Source of the DNA: Hungatella sp. UBA3402
GTDB lineage: Bacteria; Bacillota; Clostridia; Lachnospirales; Lachnospiraceae
Assembly: GCA_002358555.1 (NCBI GenBank)
Contig: DEPC01000201.1
Location: forward strand, 1 to 22,790
DNA length: 22,790 nt
Direction: 5' to 3'
Below are positions 8,085 to 14,585 of this stretch, piece after piece. The position numbers were made by a program, and so were the translations under genes. Under the pieces are notes generated by a model that was not told the origin of the DNA, did not search any database, and worked only from the letters and a program-made list of their open reading frames with translations. Position 1 is the first letter of the stretch. Each line of letters begins with the position of its first letter.

Positions 8085-8267
8085 GTTTTTCCTCCTCATA
8101 TAATTAAAACTGTATTATTACCCATTAAACTTGACGATATCTCCAGTCAACTTTGATATCTATTTTGATATATCTAAAAATATATTTTTAAAATCTTATA
8201 AAACCAGACAAAAATTTTAAAATAATGTGACCGCAATCTCAGTTCACAATATACCTCCACAATAAGC
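8085..8267 (-). other. AT-rich intra-operon gap between permease and binding-protein genes
   Basis: No gene is visible. The stretch contains a near-perfect inverted repeat on the minus strand, AAAGTTGAC (8146-8154) and GTCAAGTTT (8127-8135), with 8 of 9 bases paired around a 10-nt loop. There are also copies of GATATC at 8136-8141 and 8155-8160 and a GATATATC nearby. No T run follows the stem, so it does not look like an intrinsic terminator. It may be an mRNA processing or stability element, or an operator for an internal promoter; I could not find a convincing -10/-35 pair. Confidence 0.4.
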
Positions 8268-9023
8268 TTATAATTTTCCTCTGAGATAGGGAACTGCCTT
8301 AAACTGATATAGTCGGATAAGTCCATTCATACATAGACTTAACAAAATGATTACCACCACACAGGCAAATACTCTATCCAACATATAGCTGTTTTTTACT
8401 CGGAGAAGATAATATCCCAATCCTTTTTGTGCTCCAATCCACTCTCCTACGACAGCTCCGCTGATGCTGTAAGTTGCCGCTACCTTAAGTCCTGACAACA
8501 GAGCTGGAACAGAAGCTGGAATTTTTACGAGACGATATGCCATAAAACGACCAGCCCCATAAGAACGCACTAGATTTACATATTCCTCGTCCACCTGAGC
8601 TAAGCCGTCCGAAAAGCTGACTGCCACTGGAAAAAAGCACATAAGAACCACAGTCAATATCTTTGGTCCAATCCCAAATCCCATATAAATAATCAAAATT
8701 GGCGCCATTACAATCATGGGCACAGTTTGAGTCACCACCAAAATAGGATAAATTCCTTGTCGCATAAGAGGAAAACAATCCATCATAACACCCAAAAAAA
8801 GCGCTAATATTAGGGAAATCCCAATTCCTATCAATGCCTCGCCCACAGTAACTGCTCCATGCTCAAAAAGAGTGCCTGCCTCTTCTATCAATGCCACAGC
8901 AACTTGAGTGGGAGAAGGTAGGACATACATTGGAATATGAAAGATATCTACTACTCCTTCCCATATGATTAAAAGTGCGCTAAATAACACAATAGGCATT
9001 ATTTTCTGTCCATATTTTTTCAT
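8268..9023 (-). CDS. thiX: ABC transporter permease, thiamine-precursor (ThiX-type)
   Basis: This is the membrane subunit of the importer. The 251-aa protein starts with a membrane helix (about residues 9-27) and has about six hydrophobic segments. The conserved LPSPTQV follows the first helix, as in the SsuC/TauC/ThiX group. The cytoplasmic EAA-type loop reads EYVNLVRSYGAGRFMAYRLVKIP (about residues 147-169) and docks the ATPase. VVGEWIGAQKGLGYYL, typical of this permease group, follows. AGGAGG lies 5 nt before the ATG. It is the first gene after the TPP riboswitch terminator, so it is the direct target of control by thiamine pyrophosphate. Confidence 0.9.
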   Translation of the reverse strand: MKKYGQKIMPIVLFSALLIIWEGVVDIFHIPMYVLPSPTQVAVALIEEAGTLFEHGAVTVGEALIGIGISLILALFLGVMMDCFPLMRQGIYPILVVTQTVPMIVMAPILIIYMGFGIGPKILTVVLMCFFPVAVSFSDGLAQVDEEYVNLVRSYGAGRFMAYRLVKIPASVPALLSGLKVAATYSISGAVVGEWIGAQKGLGYYLLRVKNSYMLDRVFACVVVIILLSLCMNGLIRLYQFKAVPYLRGKL

Positions 9024-9058
9024 GGTATCCTCCTATGTTACAACAGCTTTTGTGCCTT

Positions 9059-9197
9059 TTTCCTATACAACCCAAAACAAAAAGTCCGGCTCGTCAGACT
9101 CCCGCGCCGAAGCGTGGCTACATCTTCAGCCATTTTCCTTATGTGCGCAGCGCACATTCCCCGGAGGGTTTTGCTTTATAGGACGCAATTTCCTATA
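9059..9197 (-). repeat. GC-rich palindromic element in the thiX leader, bounded by direct repeats
   Basis: This segment, between the riboswitch terminator and thiX, is bounded by two direct copies of TTTCCTATA (9059-9067 and 9189-9197, plus-strand reading). Inside are three stem-loops: TATAGGA/TCCTATA (9177-9183 with 9191-9197), ATGTGCGC/GCGCACAT with a 1-nt centre (9141-9157), and CCGCGC/GCGTGG closed by a CGAA loop (9102-9117). It is clearly richer in GC than its surroundings and has no convincing reading frame. It looks like a REP- or MITE-type interspersed repeat inserted in the leader. An additional RNA regulatory module is the alternative. Confidence 0.6.
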
Positions 9198-9225
9198 AAA
9201 AAAGACTGCACGGATAACGGCAGTC
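9197..9225 (-). terminator. Intrinsic terminator of the TPP riboswitch
   Basis: On the minus strand GACTGC and GCAGTC form a 6-bp stem with a 10-nt loop, followed by seven T. It begins about 18 nt past the aptamer and lies upstream of thiX. This is the expected expression platform for riboswitch control by premature termination. Its T run abuts the palindromic element. Confidence 0.85.
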
Positions 9226-9243
9226 ATAAAGGCATCACAATAT

Positions 9244-9327
9244 CTTCTCCCTACGTTGGCATTATCCAAATCAGGTTATGGGTCGAAATTCTCAATTTCC
9301 TCTCAGCCTGTCTCACAAGCTCCCCTT
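9244..9327 (-). promoter_or_regulatory. TPP (thiamine pyrophosphate) riboswitch aptamer, THI element
   Basis: The minus strand carries the THI-box core in order: an AAGGGGAGC 5' side, CTGAGA (9301-9306), GACCC, ACCTGAT, GGATAATGCC and CGTAGGGA on the 3' side. These are the conserved pyrimidine-sensor and pyrophosphate-sensor helices of the aptamer. It starts about 10 nt after a strong promoter -10 and is followed by an intrinsic terminator. Binding of TPP should favour termination and shut off the downstream importer operon when thiamine is plentiful. Confidence 0.96.
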
Positions 9328-9337
9328 ATTTTTTCCA

Positions 9338-9366
9338 ATTATAGCACTAACTCTTTTTAAATGCAA
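9338..9366 (-). promoter_or_regulatory. Promoter of the TPP-controlled thiamine-precursor operon
   Basis: On the minus strand TTGCAT (9361-9366) and a perfect TATAAT (9338-9343) are spaced by exactly 17 bp. The predicted start site falls immediately before the riboswitch aptamer. A second isolated TATAAT (9411-9416) lies further upstream but has no matching -35. Confidence 0.88.
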
Positions 9367-9436
9367 TAGTGAAATATCAATTAAAAACTTGCTTTACTTG
9401 TCATTCGTTTATTATACCTTAGAAATAGTAAAGTAT

Positions 9437-9672
9437 GTAGGCAGAAGTAACGCAACAAACCAGATTTCCCATTGGTCTACTGCTGATAATTGGAAGTTCT
9501 ACAAAATAGAACTACAAATCGTTCTAAGTTTCGATAGTTGTTATAGCAGTTGGCCCAGTACAATAATTATAATAAGGAAGATCTTATAGGGTTACTGGCT
9601 CCGAAGCCGCAGGACGAGGAGCAGTCTTCTTCCGTGCGTTACTTAGCATTACTTAGTATTACTTCTGCCTAC
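9437..9672. mobile_element. Putative MITE-like element with 18-bp terminal inverted repeats
   Basis: The arm GTAGGCAGAAGTAACGCA at 9437-9454 recurs inverted at 9635-9672, where it is interrupted by 20 extra bases made of two 10-bp repeats. The outermost 14 bases (9437-9450 and 9659-9672) match perfectly. The interior has no supportable gene. It contains a GGCT/AGCC stem-loop and a larger GGAAGA/TCTTCC pairing. No clear target-site duplication was found. It lies between the end of purD and the thiamine operon promoter. A miniature transposable element is the likeliest reading; a structured RNA or an extended terminator region for purD cannot be excluded. Confidence 0.5.
9639..9668. repeat. Three 10-bp tandem repeats in the right arm of the inverted repeat
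   Basis: The plus strand reads TTACTTAGCA, TTACTTAGTA and TTACTTCTGC in tandem, so the first eight positions are near-identical across units. The left arm of the same inverted repeat has only one unit. The extra 20 bases in the right arm therefore look like a slippage expansion. Confidence 0.7.
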
Positions 9673-9677
9673 CACTT

Positions 9678-9698
9678 TTAACTACCACAACGAGTTAA
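9678..9698 (-). other. Small stem-loop just after purD
   Basis: On the minus strand TTAACT and AGTTAA form a 6-bp stem with a 9-nt loop directly past the purD stop codon. No T run follows, so it is at best a weak terminator or a 3'-end stabiliser. Confidence 0.35.
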
Positions 9699-9699
9699 G

Positions 9700-10974
9700 T
9701 TATACCTCATCAATCGCCTTCCCAATATCATGTCTCATATATTTATTATCAAACTCAACCCATTCCGTCGCCTTGTAAGCATTAGACCTGGCCTCTTTTA
9801 AATCCTTCCCAATAGCTGTTACTCCTAGTACCCGACCGCCATTTGTGATAATTTGTCCATTTTCATCAAATTTGCTTCCTGCATGGAAGACATAATATCC
9901 ATCTTTCTCCTTAAATGCCTCAAGTCCAGAGATAGGATATCCTTTCTCATAATGCTCTGGGTAGCCATTGGATGCCAATACTACGCAAACTGCTGCATTT
10001 TCCTCAAAATCCAAATCTACCTGGTCTAATTTTCCATCAATACATGCTTCAAAAATCTCTACGATATCATTTTTCATTCTAGGAAGTACTACCTGAGTTT
10101 CTGGGTCTCCAAAACGGGCATTAAATTCTAGAACTTTAGGTCCTTTTTCTGTCAGCATCAGACCAAAGAAAATAATTCCCTTAAAATCTCTCCCCTCTGC
10201 CTTCATCGCATCGACTGTAGGTTGATAAATATGCTTCTGGCAGAATTCATCTATCTCTTTGGTATAAAAAGGACTTGGAGAAAATGTTCCCATGCCGCCT
10301 GTGTTTAACCCTGTGTCTCCATCTCCTGCCCGTTTATGGTCTTGTGCAGAAGTCATAATCTTAATCGTCGTTCCATCTACAAAGGATAACACCGACACTT
10401 CCCGTCCAGTCATGAACTCCTCTATAACAATACGGTCCCCTGCAGTCCCGAACTGTTTATCTAGCATCAGAGTCTTAACTCCCTCTTTTGCCTCTTTTCT
10501 GGTCTTGCAGATAAGTACTCCTTTTCCAAGTGCCAGTCCATCTGCTTTTAGTACAATAGGCATATCTGCAGTCTCCACATAGGCAAGAGCAGCCTCAGGA
10601 GAATCAAAAGTCTCATAAGTAGCTGTGGGAATCTGATATTTTTTCATTAAGTCCTTGGAAAATGCTTTCGAGCCTTCCAAGATAGCTGCATTCTTCCTGG
10701 GACCAAATACCCGAAGTCCTGCTGCCTCAAATGCATCCACGGCTCCTGCTGCCAGAGGGTCATCAGGTCCGATAATCGTCAAGTCAATTTCATGTTCTTT
10801 TACAAATTTTGTCAGTTTGTCAAAATCCATAACTCCAATATCTACACACTCAGCAAATTCTGAAATTCCAGCATTACCTGGTGCACAATATACTTTCTCT
10901 ACCTTCGGGCTTTGTGCCACTTTCCATGCAATAGCATGTTCCCTTCCGCCGCTGCCAGTTATCAGTACTTTCAT
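9700..10974 (-). CDS. purD: Phosphoribosylamine-glycine ligase (GAR synthetase)
   Basis: PurD joins glycine to phosphoribosylamine with ATP, the second step of de novo purine synthesis. The product has the family N-terminus KVLITGSGGREHA and an ATP-grasp core with IVLKADGLALGKGV (about residues 145-160). VIEEFMTGREVSVLSF, NTGGMGTFSPSPF and LEFNARFGDPETQ, which holds metal ligands, follow. The ATG at 10974 is chosen (424 aa) because the fold begins there. An in-frame ATG nine codons upstream adds a non-family stretch. The ribosome binding site is weak (AAAGGA at long spacing). It is the last gene of the purE-M-N-D cluster, 90 bp after purN, with no promoter seen in that gap. Confidence 0.96.
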   Translation of the reverse strand: MKVLITGSGGREHAIAWKVAQSPKVEKVYCAPGNAGISEFAECVDIGVMDFDKLTKFVKEHEIDLTIIGPDDPLAAGAVDAFEAAGLRVFGPRKNAAILEGSKAFSKDLMKKYQIPTATYETFDSPEAALAYVETADMPIVLKADGLALGKGVLICKTRKEAKEGVKTLMLDKQFGTAGDRIVIEEFMTGREVSVLSFVDGTTIKIMTSAQDHKRAGDGDTGLNTGGMGTFSPSPFYTKEIDEFCQKHIYQPTVDAMKAEGRDFKGIIFFGLMLTEKGPKVLEFNARFGDPETQVVLPRMKNDIVEIFEACIDGKLDQVDLDFEENAAVCVVLASNGYPEHYEKGYPISGLEAFKEKDGYYVFHAGSKFDENGQIITNGGRVLGVTAIGKDLKEARSNAYKATEWVEFDNKYMRHDIGKAIDEV

Positions 10975-11064
10975 TGTTTTCTCTGTTCCTTTCCAATGCA
11001 CAATAAATTATGAAAAATTTATCAATAATTTTCACCTATCGCCCCTTTTGTTCGTTATATCTAG

Positions 11065-11661
11065 CTAATTTTCACTCCCGTCAGCAATCATCTGGATAGC
11101 CTGGGGCAGAATTTTCCATTCAGCTTCTTCCATCACCCGTCTTTGAAGAATTTCTGGGGTATCTCCAGGAAGAACTTCCACTGCTTTCTGCAAAATGATA
11201 GGGCCTGAATCCATTCCCTCATCTACAAAATGTACGGTAGCTCCTGTCAATTTCACACCTCTTGACAATGCTGCCTCATGAACTTTCAATCCATAATATC
11301 CTACTCCACAGAACGACGGAATCAAGGATGGATGGATATTGATGATTTTATTGGGATATTTGCGAATCATGGCAGCAGGAATCGCTACCAAAAATCCGGC
11401 CAGCACGATAAGGTCCAGACTATATTCATCTACTTTTTCTAAAAGTGCATCATTAAATTCTTCCCGACTCTCAAAGGACTTTGGAGATAAATATACTGCC
11501 TCTATTCCATGTTTTTTTGCCCTCTCCAATGCATAAGCCCCAGAATTATTGCTGATAACCACTTTTACTTCTACATTTTTCAATTGTCCATTATCTATGG
11601 CATCCAGAATGGCCTGGAGATTTGTTCCTCCCCCAGATACCATTACGCCGATTTTCAGCAT
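11065..11661 (-). CDS. purN: Phosphoribosylglycinamide formyltransferase
   Basis: PurN transfers a formyl group from 10-formyl-tetrahydrofolate to glycinamide ribonucleotide. The 198-aa product begins KIGVMVSGGGTNLQAI, with the phosphate-binding glycine loop. INIHPSLIPSF (catalytic Asn and His) lies mid-protein, and GATVHFVDEGMDSGPII carries the catalytic Asp. The stretch after the HPSLIP motif reads CGVGYYGLKVHEA where many PurN proteins have PGLHA; this is a sequence variant within the active-site loop, not a defect. Its ATG overlaps the purM stop by 7 bases (ATGCTGA) and its AAGGAG site lies within purM, so translation is probably coupled. Confidence 0.95.
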   Translation of the reverse strand: MLKIGVMVSGGGTNLQAILDAIDNGQLKNVEVKVVISNNSGAYALERAKKHGIEAVYLSPKSFESREEFNDALLEKVDEYSLDLIVLAGFLVAIPAAMIRKYPNKIINIHPSLIPSFCGVGYYGLKVHEAALSRGVKLTGATVHFVDEGMDSGPIILQKAVEVLPGDTPEILQRRVMEEAEWKILPQAIQMIADGSEN

Positions 11662-12686
11662 AAATCTACTCCTTTTTCTCCCTCTTCAATCGTTCCGATT
11701 ACATAAGGAACTTCTCCTGCTTGTCTGATAGCTGCCATAGCTTTCTCTACTTCTTCCTTGTCCACTGCTACAATCATGCCAATTCCCATATTGTAGGTGT
11801 TATACATTATTTCTTCTTCAATCTGTCCTTTTTGAGCTAACAGCCTAAAAATAGCTGGAACCTCATAGCTGTCTTTTTTGATAACAGCTCTAGTTCCTTC
11901 TTTTAACATACGGGGAACATTTTCATAGAAGCCTCCCCCCGTAATATGGCTACATGCTTTTACTTTAACCCCTGCATGTTTCATGGATTTCATAGCTTTT
12001 ACATAAATCTTTGTAGGAGTGAGCAATGCCTCTCCTAAAGTTTTTCCTAATTCTTCATAATAAGTATTAAGTCCCTCTTTATTCAGTTCCTTCTCAAACA
12101 CCTTCCGAACCAGGGAAAATCCATTAGAATGAACACCTGAAGAAGCCATACCAATGAGCACATCTCCTGATTTTAACTCTTTGCCGTCAATCAAATCTTT
12201 CCTATCTGCTACACCTACAGCAAATCCTGCCAAGTCATATTCTTCCACAGGATAGAATCCAGGCATCTCTGCGGTCTCTCCTCCTACTAATGCTGCTTCT
12301 GACTGTTTACACCCCTCTGCCACACCACTTACAATGGTGGCTATCTTTTCGGGCACATTTTTTCCACAGGCAATATAATCCAAGAAAAATAATGGCTCGC
12401 CTCCTGCACATGCTACATCATTGACACACATAGCCACACAGTCAATACCAACTGTCTCATGTTTGTCCATGATAAATGCCAATTTCAGTTTTGTTCCCAC
12501 TCCATCGGTTCCTGACAAGAGCACAGGATGCTCCATCTCCTTAATTGCATCTAGAGAAAATGCACCAGAAAAACCGCCGATTCCTCCCAGAACTTCTGGC
12601 CTCATAGTTTCCATCACGTGTTTTTTCATCAACTCTACAGCCTTATACCCAGCTTCAATGTCCACTCCAGCATTCTTGTAATCCAT
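11655..12686 (-). CDS. purM: Phosphoribosylformylglycinamidine cyclo-ligase (AIR synthetase)
   Basis: PurM closes the imidazole ring, converting FGAM to AIR with ATP. The product has the N-terminal YKNAGVDIEAGYKAVELMK, the nucleotide-loop region LSGTDGVGTKLK, CVNDVACAGGEPLFFLDYIA, LVGGETAEMPGFY, SSGVHSNGFSLVRKV and HITGGGFYENVPRM, all typical of the family. The ATG at 12686 (343 aa) has GGAGG 7-8 nt upstream. A GTG five codons earlier lies on top of that site and is rejected. The purE stop is 25 bp upstream, and the end overlaps purN. Confidence 0.96.
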   Translation of the reverse strand: MDYKNAGVDIEAGYKAVELMKKHVMETMRPEVLGGIGGFSGAFSLDAIKEMEHPVLLSGTDGVGTKLKLAFIMDKHETVGIDCVAMCVNDVACAGGEPLFFLDYIACGKNVPEKIATIVSGVAEGCKQSEAALVGGETAEMPGFYPVEEYDLAGFAVGVADRKDLIDGKELKSGDVLIGMASSGVHSNGFSLVRKVFEKELNKEGLNTYYEELGKTLGEALLTPTKIYVKAMKSMKHAGVKVKACSHITGGGFYENVPRMLKEGTRAVIKKDSYEVPAIFRLLAQKGQIEEEIMYNTYNMGIGMIVAVDKEEVEKAMAAIRQAGEVPYVIGTIEEGEKGVDLC

Positions 12687-12711
12687 ATTATTATCCTCCA
12701 CTTGATAGGCT

Positions 12712-13227
12712 CTATTTCATCTGTTTTAAATATTCTTTATATCCAATTTCATCTAATTTCTGTGCTTTTGCCATCACATCATGTTTTAAATTCTCTGAAT
12801 ATTTCTTTAAACGCTCAAGAAGCTCGGAATCTGAAACCGCCAGAATCTTGGCAGCCAAAATTCCAGCATTGGTGCCGCCATTGATGGCAACTGTGGCTAC
12901 AGGGATGCCAGAAGGCATCTGGACAATCGAGTAAAGAGAATCTACACCGCCCAAATCAGAGGTTTTCATAGGAATTCCAATCACTGGCATGGAAAATAAT
13001 GCTGCACACATTCCTGGAAGATGAGCTGCCTTTCCAGCTCCTGCAATTACTACTTTAACACCTTTTTCTTCCAAGGATTTTGCATATTCAAAAAAGATAT
13101 CTGGTTCTCTGTGAGCAGAAATGACGGTTATCTCAAAATCAACCCCCAATTTTTCCAAAACATCTGCTGCCTGTGCCATAACAGGCATATCTGAATCACT
13201 TCCCATTACAATTCCAACTTTAGCCAT
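12712..13227 (-). CDS. purE: N5-carboxyaminoimidazole ribonucleotide mutase (class I PurE)
   Basis: PurE converts N5-CAIR to CAIR in de novo purine synthesis. The 171-aa product shows VGIVMGSDSDMPVM at the N-terminus and the catalytic ISAHREPD (about residues 37-44). The flexible loop follows in AGAGKAAHLPGMCA, then IGIPMKTSDLGGVDSLYSIVQMPSGIPVATVAINGG is read across the rest of the core. AGGAG lies 6 nt before the ATG. It is the first gene of the cluster. The 108 bp upstream hold no purine-riboswitch core, and no convincing promoter was found, so read-through from the threonine ammonia-lyase gene is possible. The class I form normally pairs with PurK, which is not in the window. Confidence 0.96.
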   Translation of the reverse strand: MAKVGIVMGSDSDMPVMAQAADVLEKLGVDFEITVISAHREPDIFFEYAKSLEEKGVKVVIAGAGKAAHLPGMCAALFSMPVIGIPMKTSDLGGVDSLYSIVQMPSGIPVATVAINGGTNAGILAAKILAVSDSELLERLKKYSENLKHDVMAKAQKLDEIGYKEYLKQMK

Positions 13228-13335
13228 AGTAATCTCCTTTTTTGTTTTACAAATTTTATCAATAGAATTAATCTTTACATCTGATTTGTCTAAATCCTTT
13301 TAACAACAATTTAATCAATTCTTGTACTGTCTTTG

Positions 13336-14559
13336 TTATTCGGTATAGGTCCCTGTAGCTTTTACCAGTTTTGGGCGATATCCTGCTTCATTGAGGGCTT
13401 TTACAATTGTACTCTTGTGCTCTGGTCCAAAGGCTTCAATCGTAATTTTCAACTCTACTGCTGCATTTCGGTTGATGCTGATGAACTGGTTGTGTTCCAG
13501 CTTGATAACATTCCCCTTCTCCTGAGCCAGCAGAGCAGAAACCTTGGCCAACTCGCCTGGCTTATCTGGAAGCAAAATGGATACTGTAAATACTCTGTCT
13601 CTCTGAACCAAGCCATGCTGAACTACAGAAGCCATGGTGATTACATCCATATTGCCTCCACTTAAAATAGCTACAATCTTCTTTTTCTCTACATTTAGAT
13701 GTCTTAATGCTGCTGCTGTTAAAAGCCCAGAATTCTCTACAATCATCTTATGATTCTCCACCATATCCAGGAAAGTAACTGTCAGTTCACTGTCTTCAAC
13801 GGTAATGATATCATCTACATTTTCCTGAATATATGGGAAAATTAAATCTCCAGGACATCTCACTGCTGTGCCATCCGCAATGGTATCTGTACTTTTAAGC
13901 TCTACCACATGGCCTGCCTTTAACGATTCCTGCATACAGTTAGCCCCTGCCGGTTCTACGCCAATCACCTTAATCTTAGGGTTTAAAAGCTTTGCCAATG
14001 TAGCAATCCCTGCACATAGACCTCCTCCTCCTATGGGAACAAGAATATAATCTACGGTCGGCAGTTCTTTGATAATCTCCATGGCTATCGTGCCCTGGCC
14101 AGTTGCCACTGCCAAGTCATTAAAAGGATGGACAAAGGTTAAGCCTTTTTCCTCAGCCAACTGATAAGCATGAGTACATGCCTGGTCAAAATCATCTCCT
14201 TCTAGAACCACTTGGGCTCCATAGTTCCTTGTTCGATTTACTTTGATAAGTGGAGTTGTGGTAGGCATCACAATAGTTGCAGGAATCCCTGCCAATTTTG
14301 CTGCATATGCAACCCCTTGGGCATGATTTCCTGCGGAAGCAGCAATTAATCCTCTCTCTTTTTCTTCCGCTGACAATGTGTTAATCTTATAATAAGCTCC
14401 CCTCACCTTGTAGGCCCCAGTGTACTGCATATTTTCTGGTTTAAAATACACCTTATTGCCTGTCTGCTCAGAAAAATACTCGCTGTATACCAGCTTTGTC
14501 TCCTGAGTGACCTTACTGACTGCTTCTGCAGCCTCTTCAAAGCTTTCTAATGTCATCAT
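13336..14559 (-). CDS. ilvA: Threonine ammonia-lyase (threonine dehydratase) with ACT domain
   Basis: This PLP enzyme deaminates threonine to 2-oxobutyrate, the entry to isoleucine synthesis or threonine catabolism. The 407-aa protein has a fold-type II core. The Schiff-base lysine is in TGAYKVRGAYYKIN (K51), SAGNHAQGVAYAA holds the substrate loop, and PIGGGGLCAGIA is the phosphate-binding glycine loop. The C-terminal 80 residues form an ACT domain (VSILLPDKPGELAKVSALL). The length matches the short TdcB-like or Clostridium-type enzyme, not the long form with two regulatory domains. An ATG ATG pair starts the gene; AGAGGG lies 9 nt before the first. It follows ftsY by only 26 bp and is probably in the same transcript. 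Whether it is biosynthetic or catabolic cannot be decided here. Confidence 0.93.
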   Translation of the reverse strand: MMTLESFEEAAEAVSKVTQETKLVYSEYFSEQTGNKVYFKPENMQYTGAYKVRGAYYKINTLSAEEKERGLIAASAGNHAQGVAYAAKLAGIPATIVMPTTTPLIKVNRTRNYGAQVVLEGDDFDQACTHAYQLAEEKGLTFVHPFNDLAVATGQGTIAMEIIKELPTVDYILVPIGGGGLCAGIATLAKLLNPKIKVIGVEPAGANCMQESLKAGHVVELKSTDTIADGTAVRCPGDLIFPYIQENVDDIITVEDSELTVTFLDMVENHKMIVENSGLLTAAALRHLNVEKKKIVAILSGGNMDVITMASVVQHGLVQRDRVFTVSILLPDKPGELAKVSALLAQEKGNVIKLEHNQFISINRNAAVELKITIEAFGPEHKSTIVKALNEAGYRPKLVKATGTYTE

Positions 14560-14585
14560 ATCCTTAATCCCTCTTTCTTATTATT

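Noticed and set aside
8085..8099. Upstream ATG for the substrate-binding lipoprotein
   Set aside because: The ATG runs into AGGAGG, the ribosome binding site of the second ATG; the first has none of its own.
8236..8250. Tiny frame behind a GGAGG after the permease stop
   Set aside because: The apparent GTG start is followed by a stop after two codons, so it cannot encode a useful peptide.
8485..8778. 97-residue open frame on the minus strand inside the permease gene
   Set aside because: It is out of frame with a well-supported membrane protein gene, has an unusual composition and no ribosome binding site of note; a shadow frame.
11050..11054. CGAAC half of a PurR box in the purN-purD gap
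   Set aside because: A single half site with no partner at the expected spacing; occurs by chance and lies inside the cluster rather than before purE.
12687..12701. GTG start for purM five codons upstream
   Set aside because: That GTG is part of the GTGGAGG ribosome binding site for the ATG at 12686.
13228..13335. Purine riboswitch or clear promoter before purE
   Set aside because: No purine-aptamer core and no -35/-10 pair with acceptable match and spacing could be found in this AT-rich gap.
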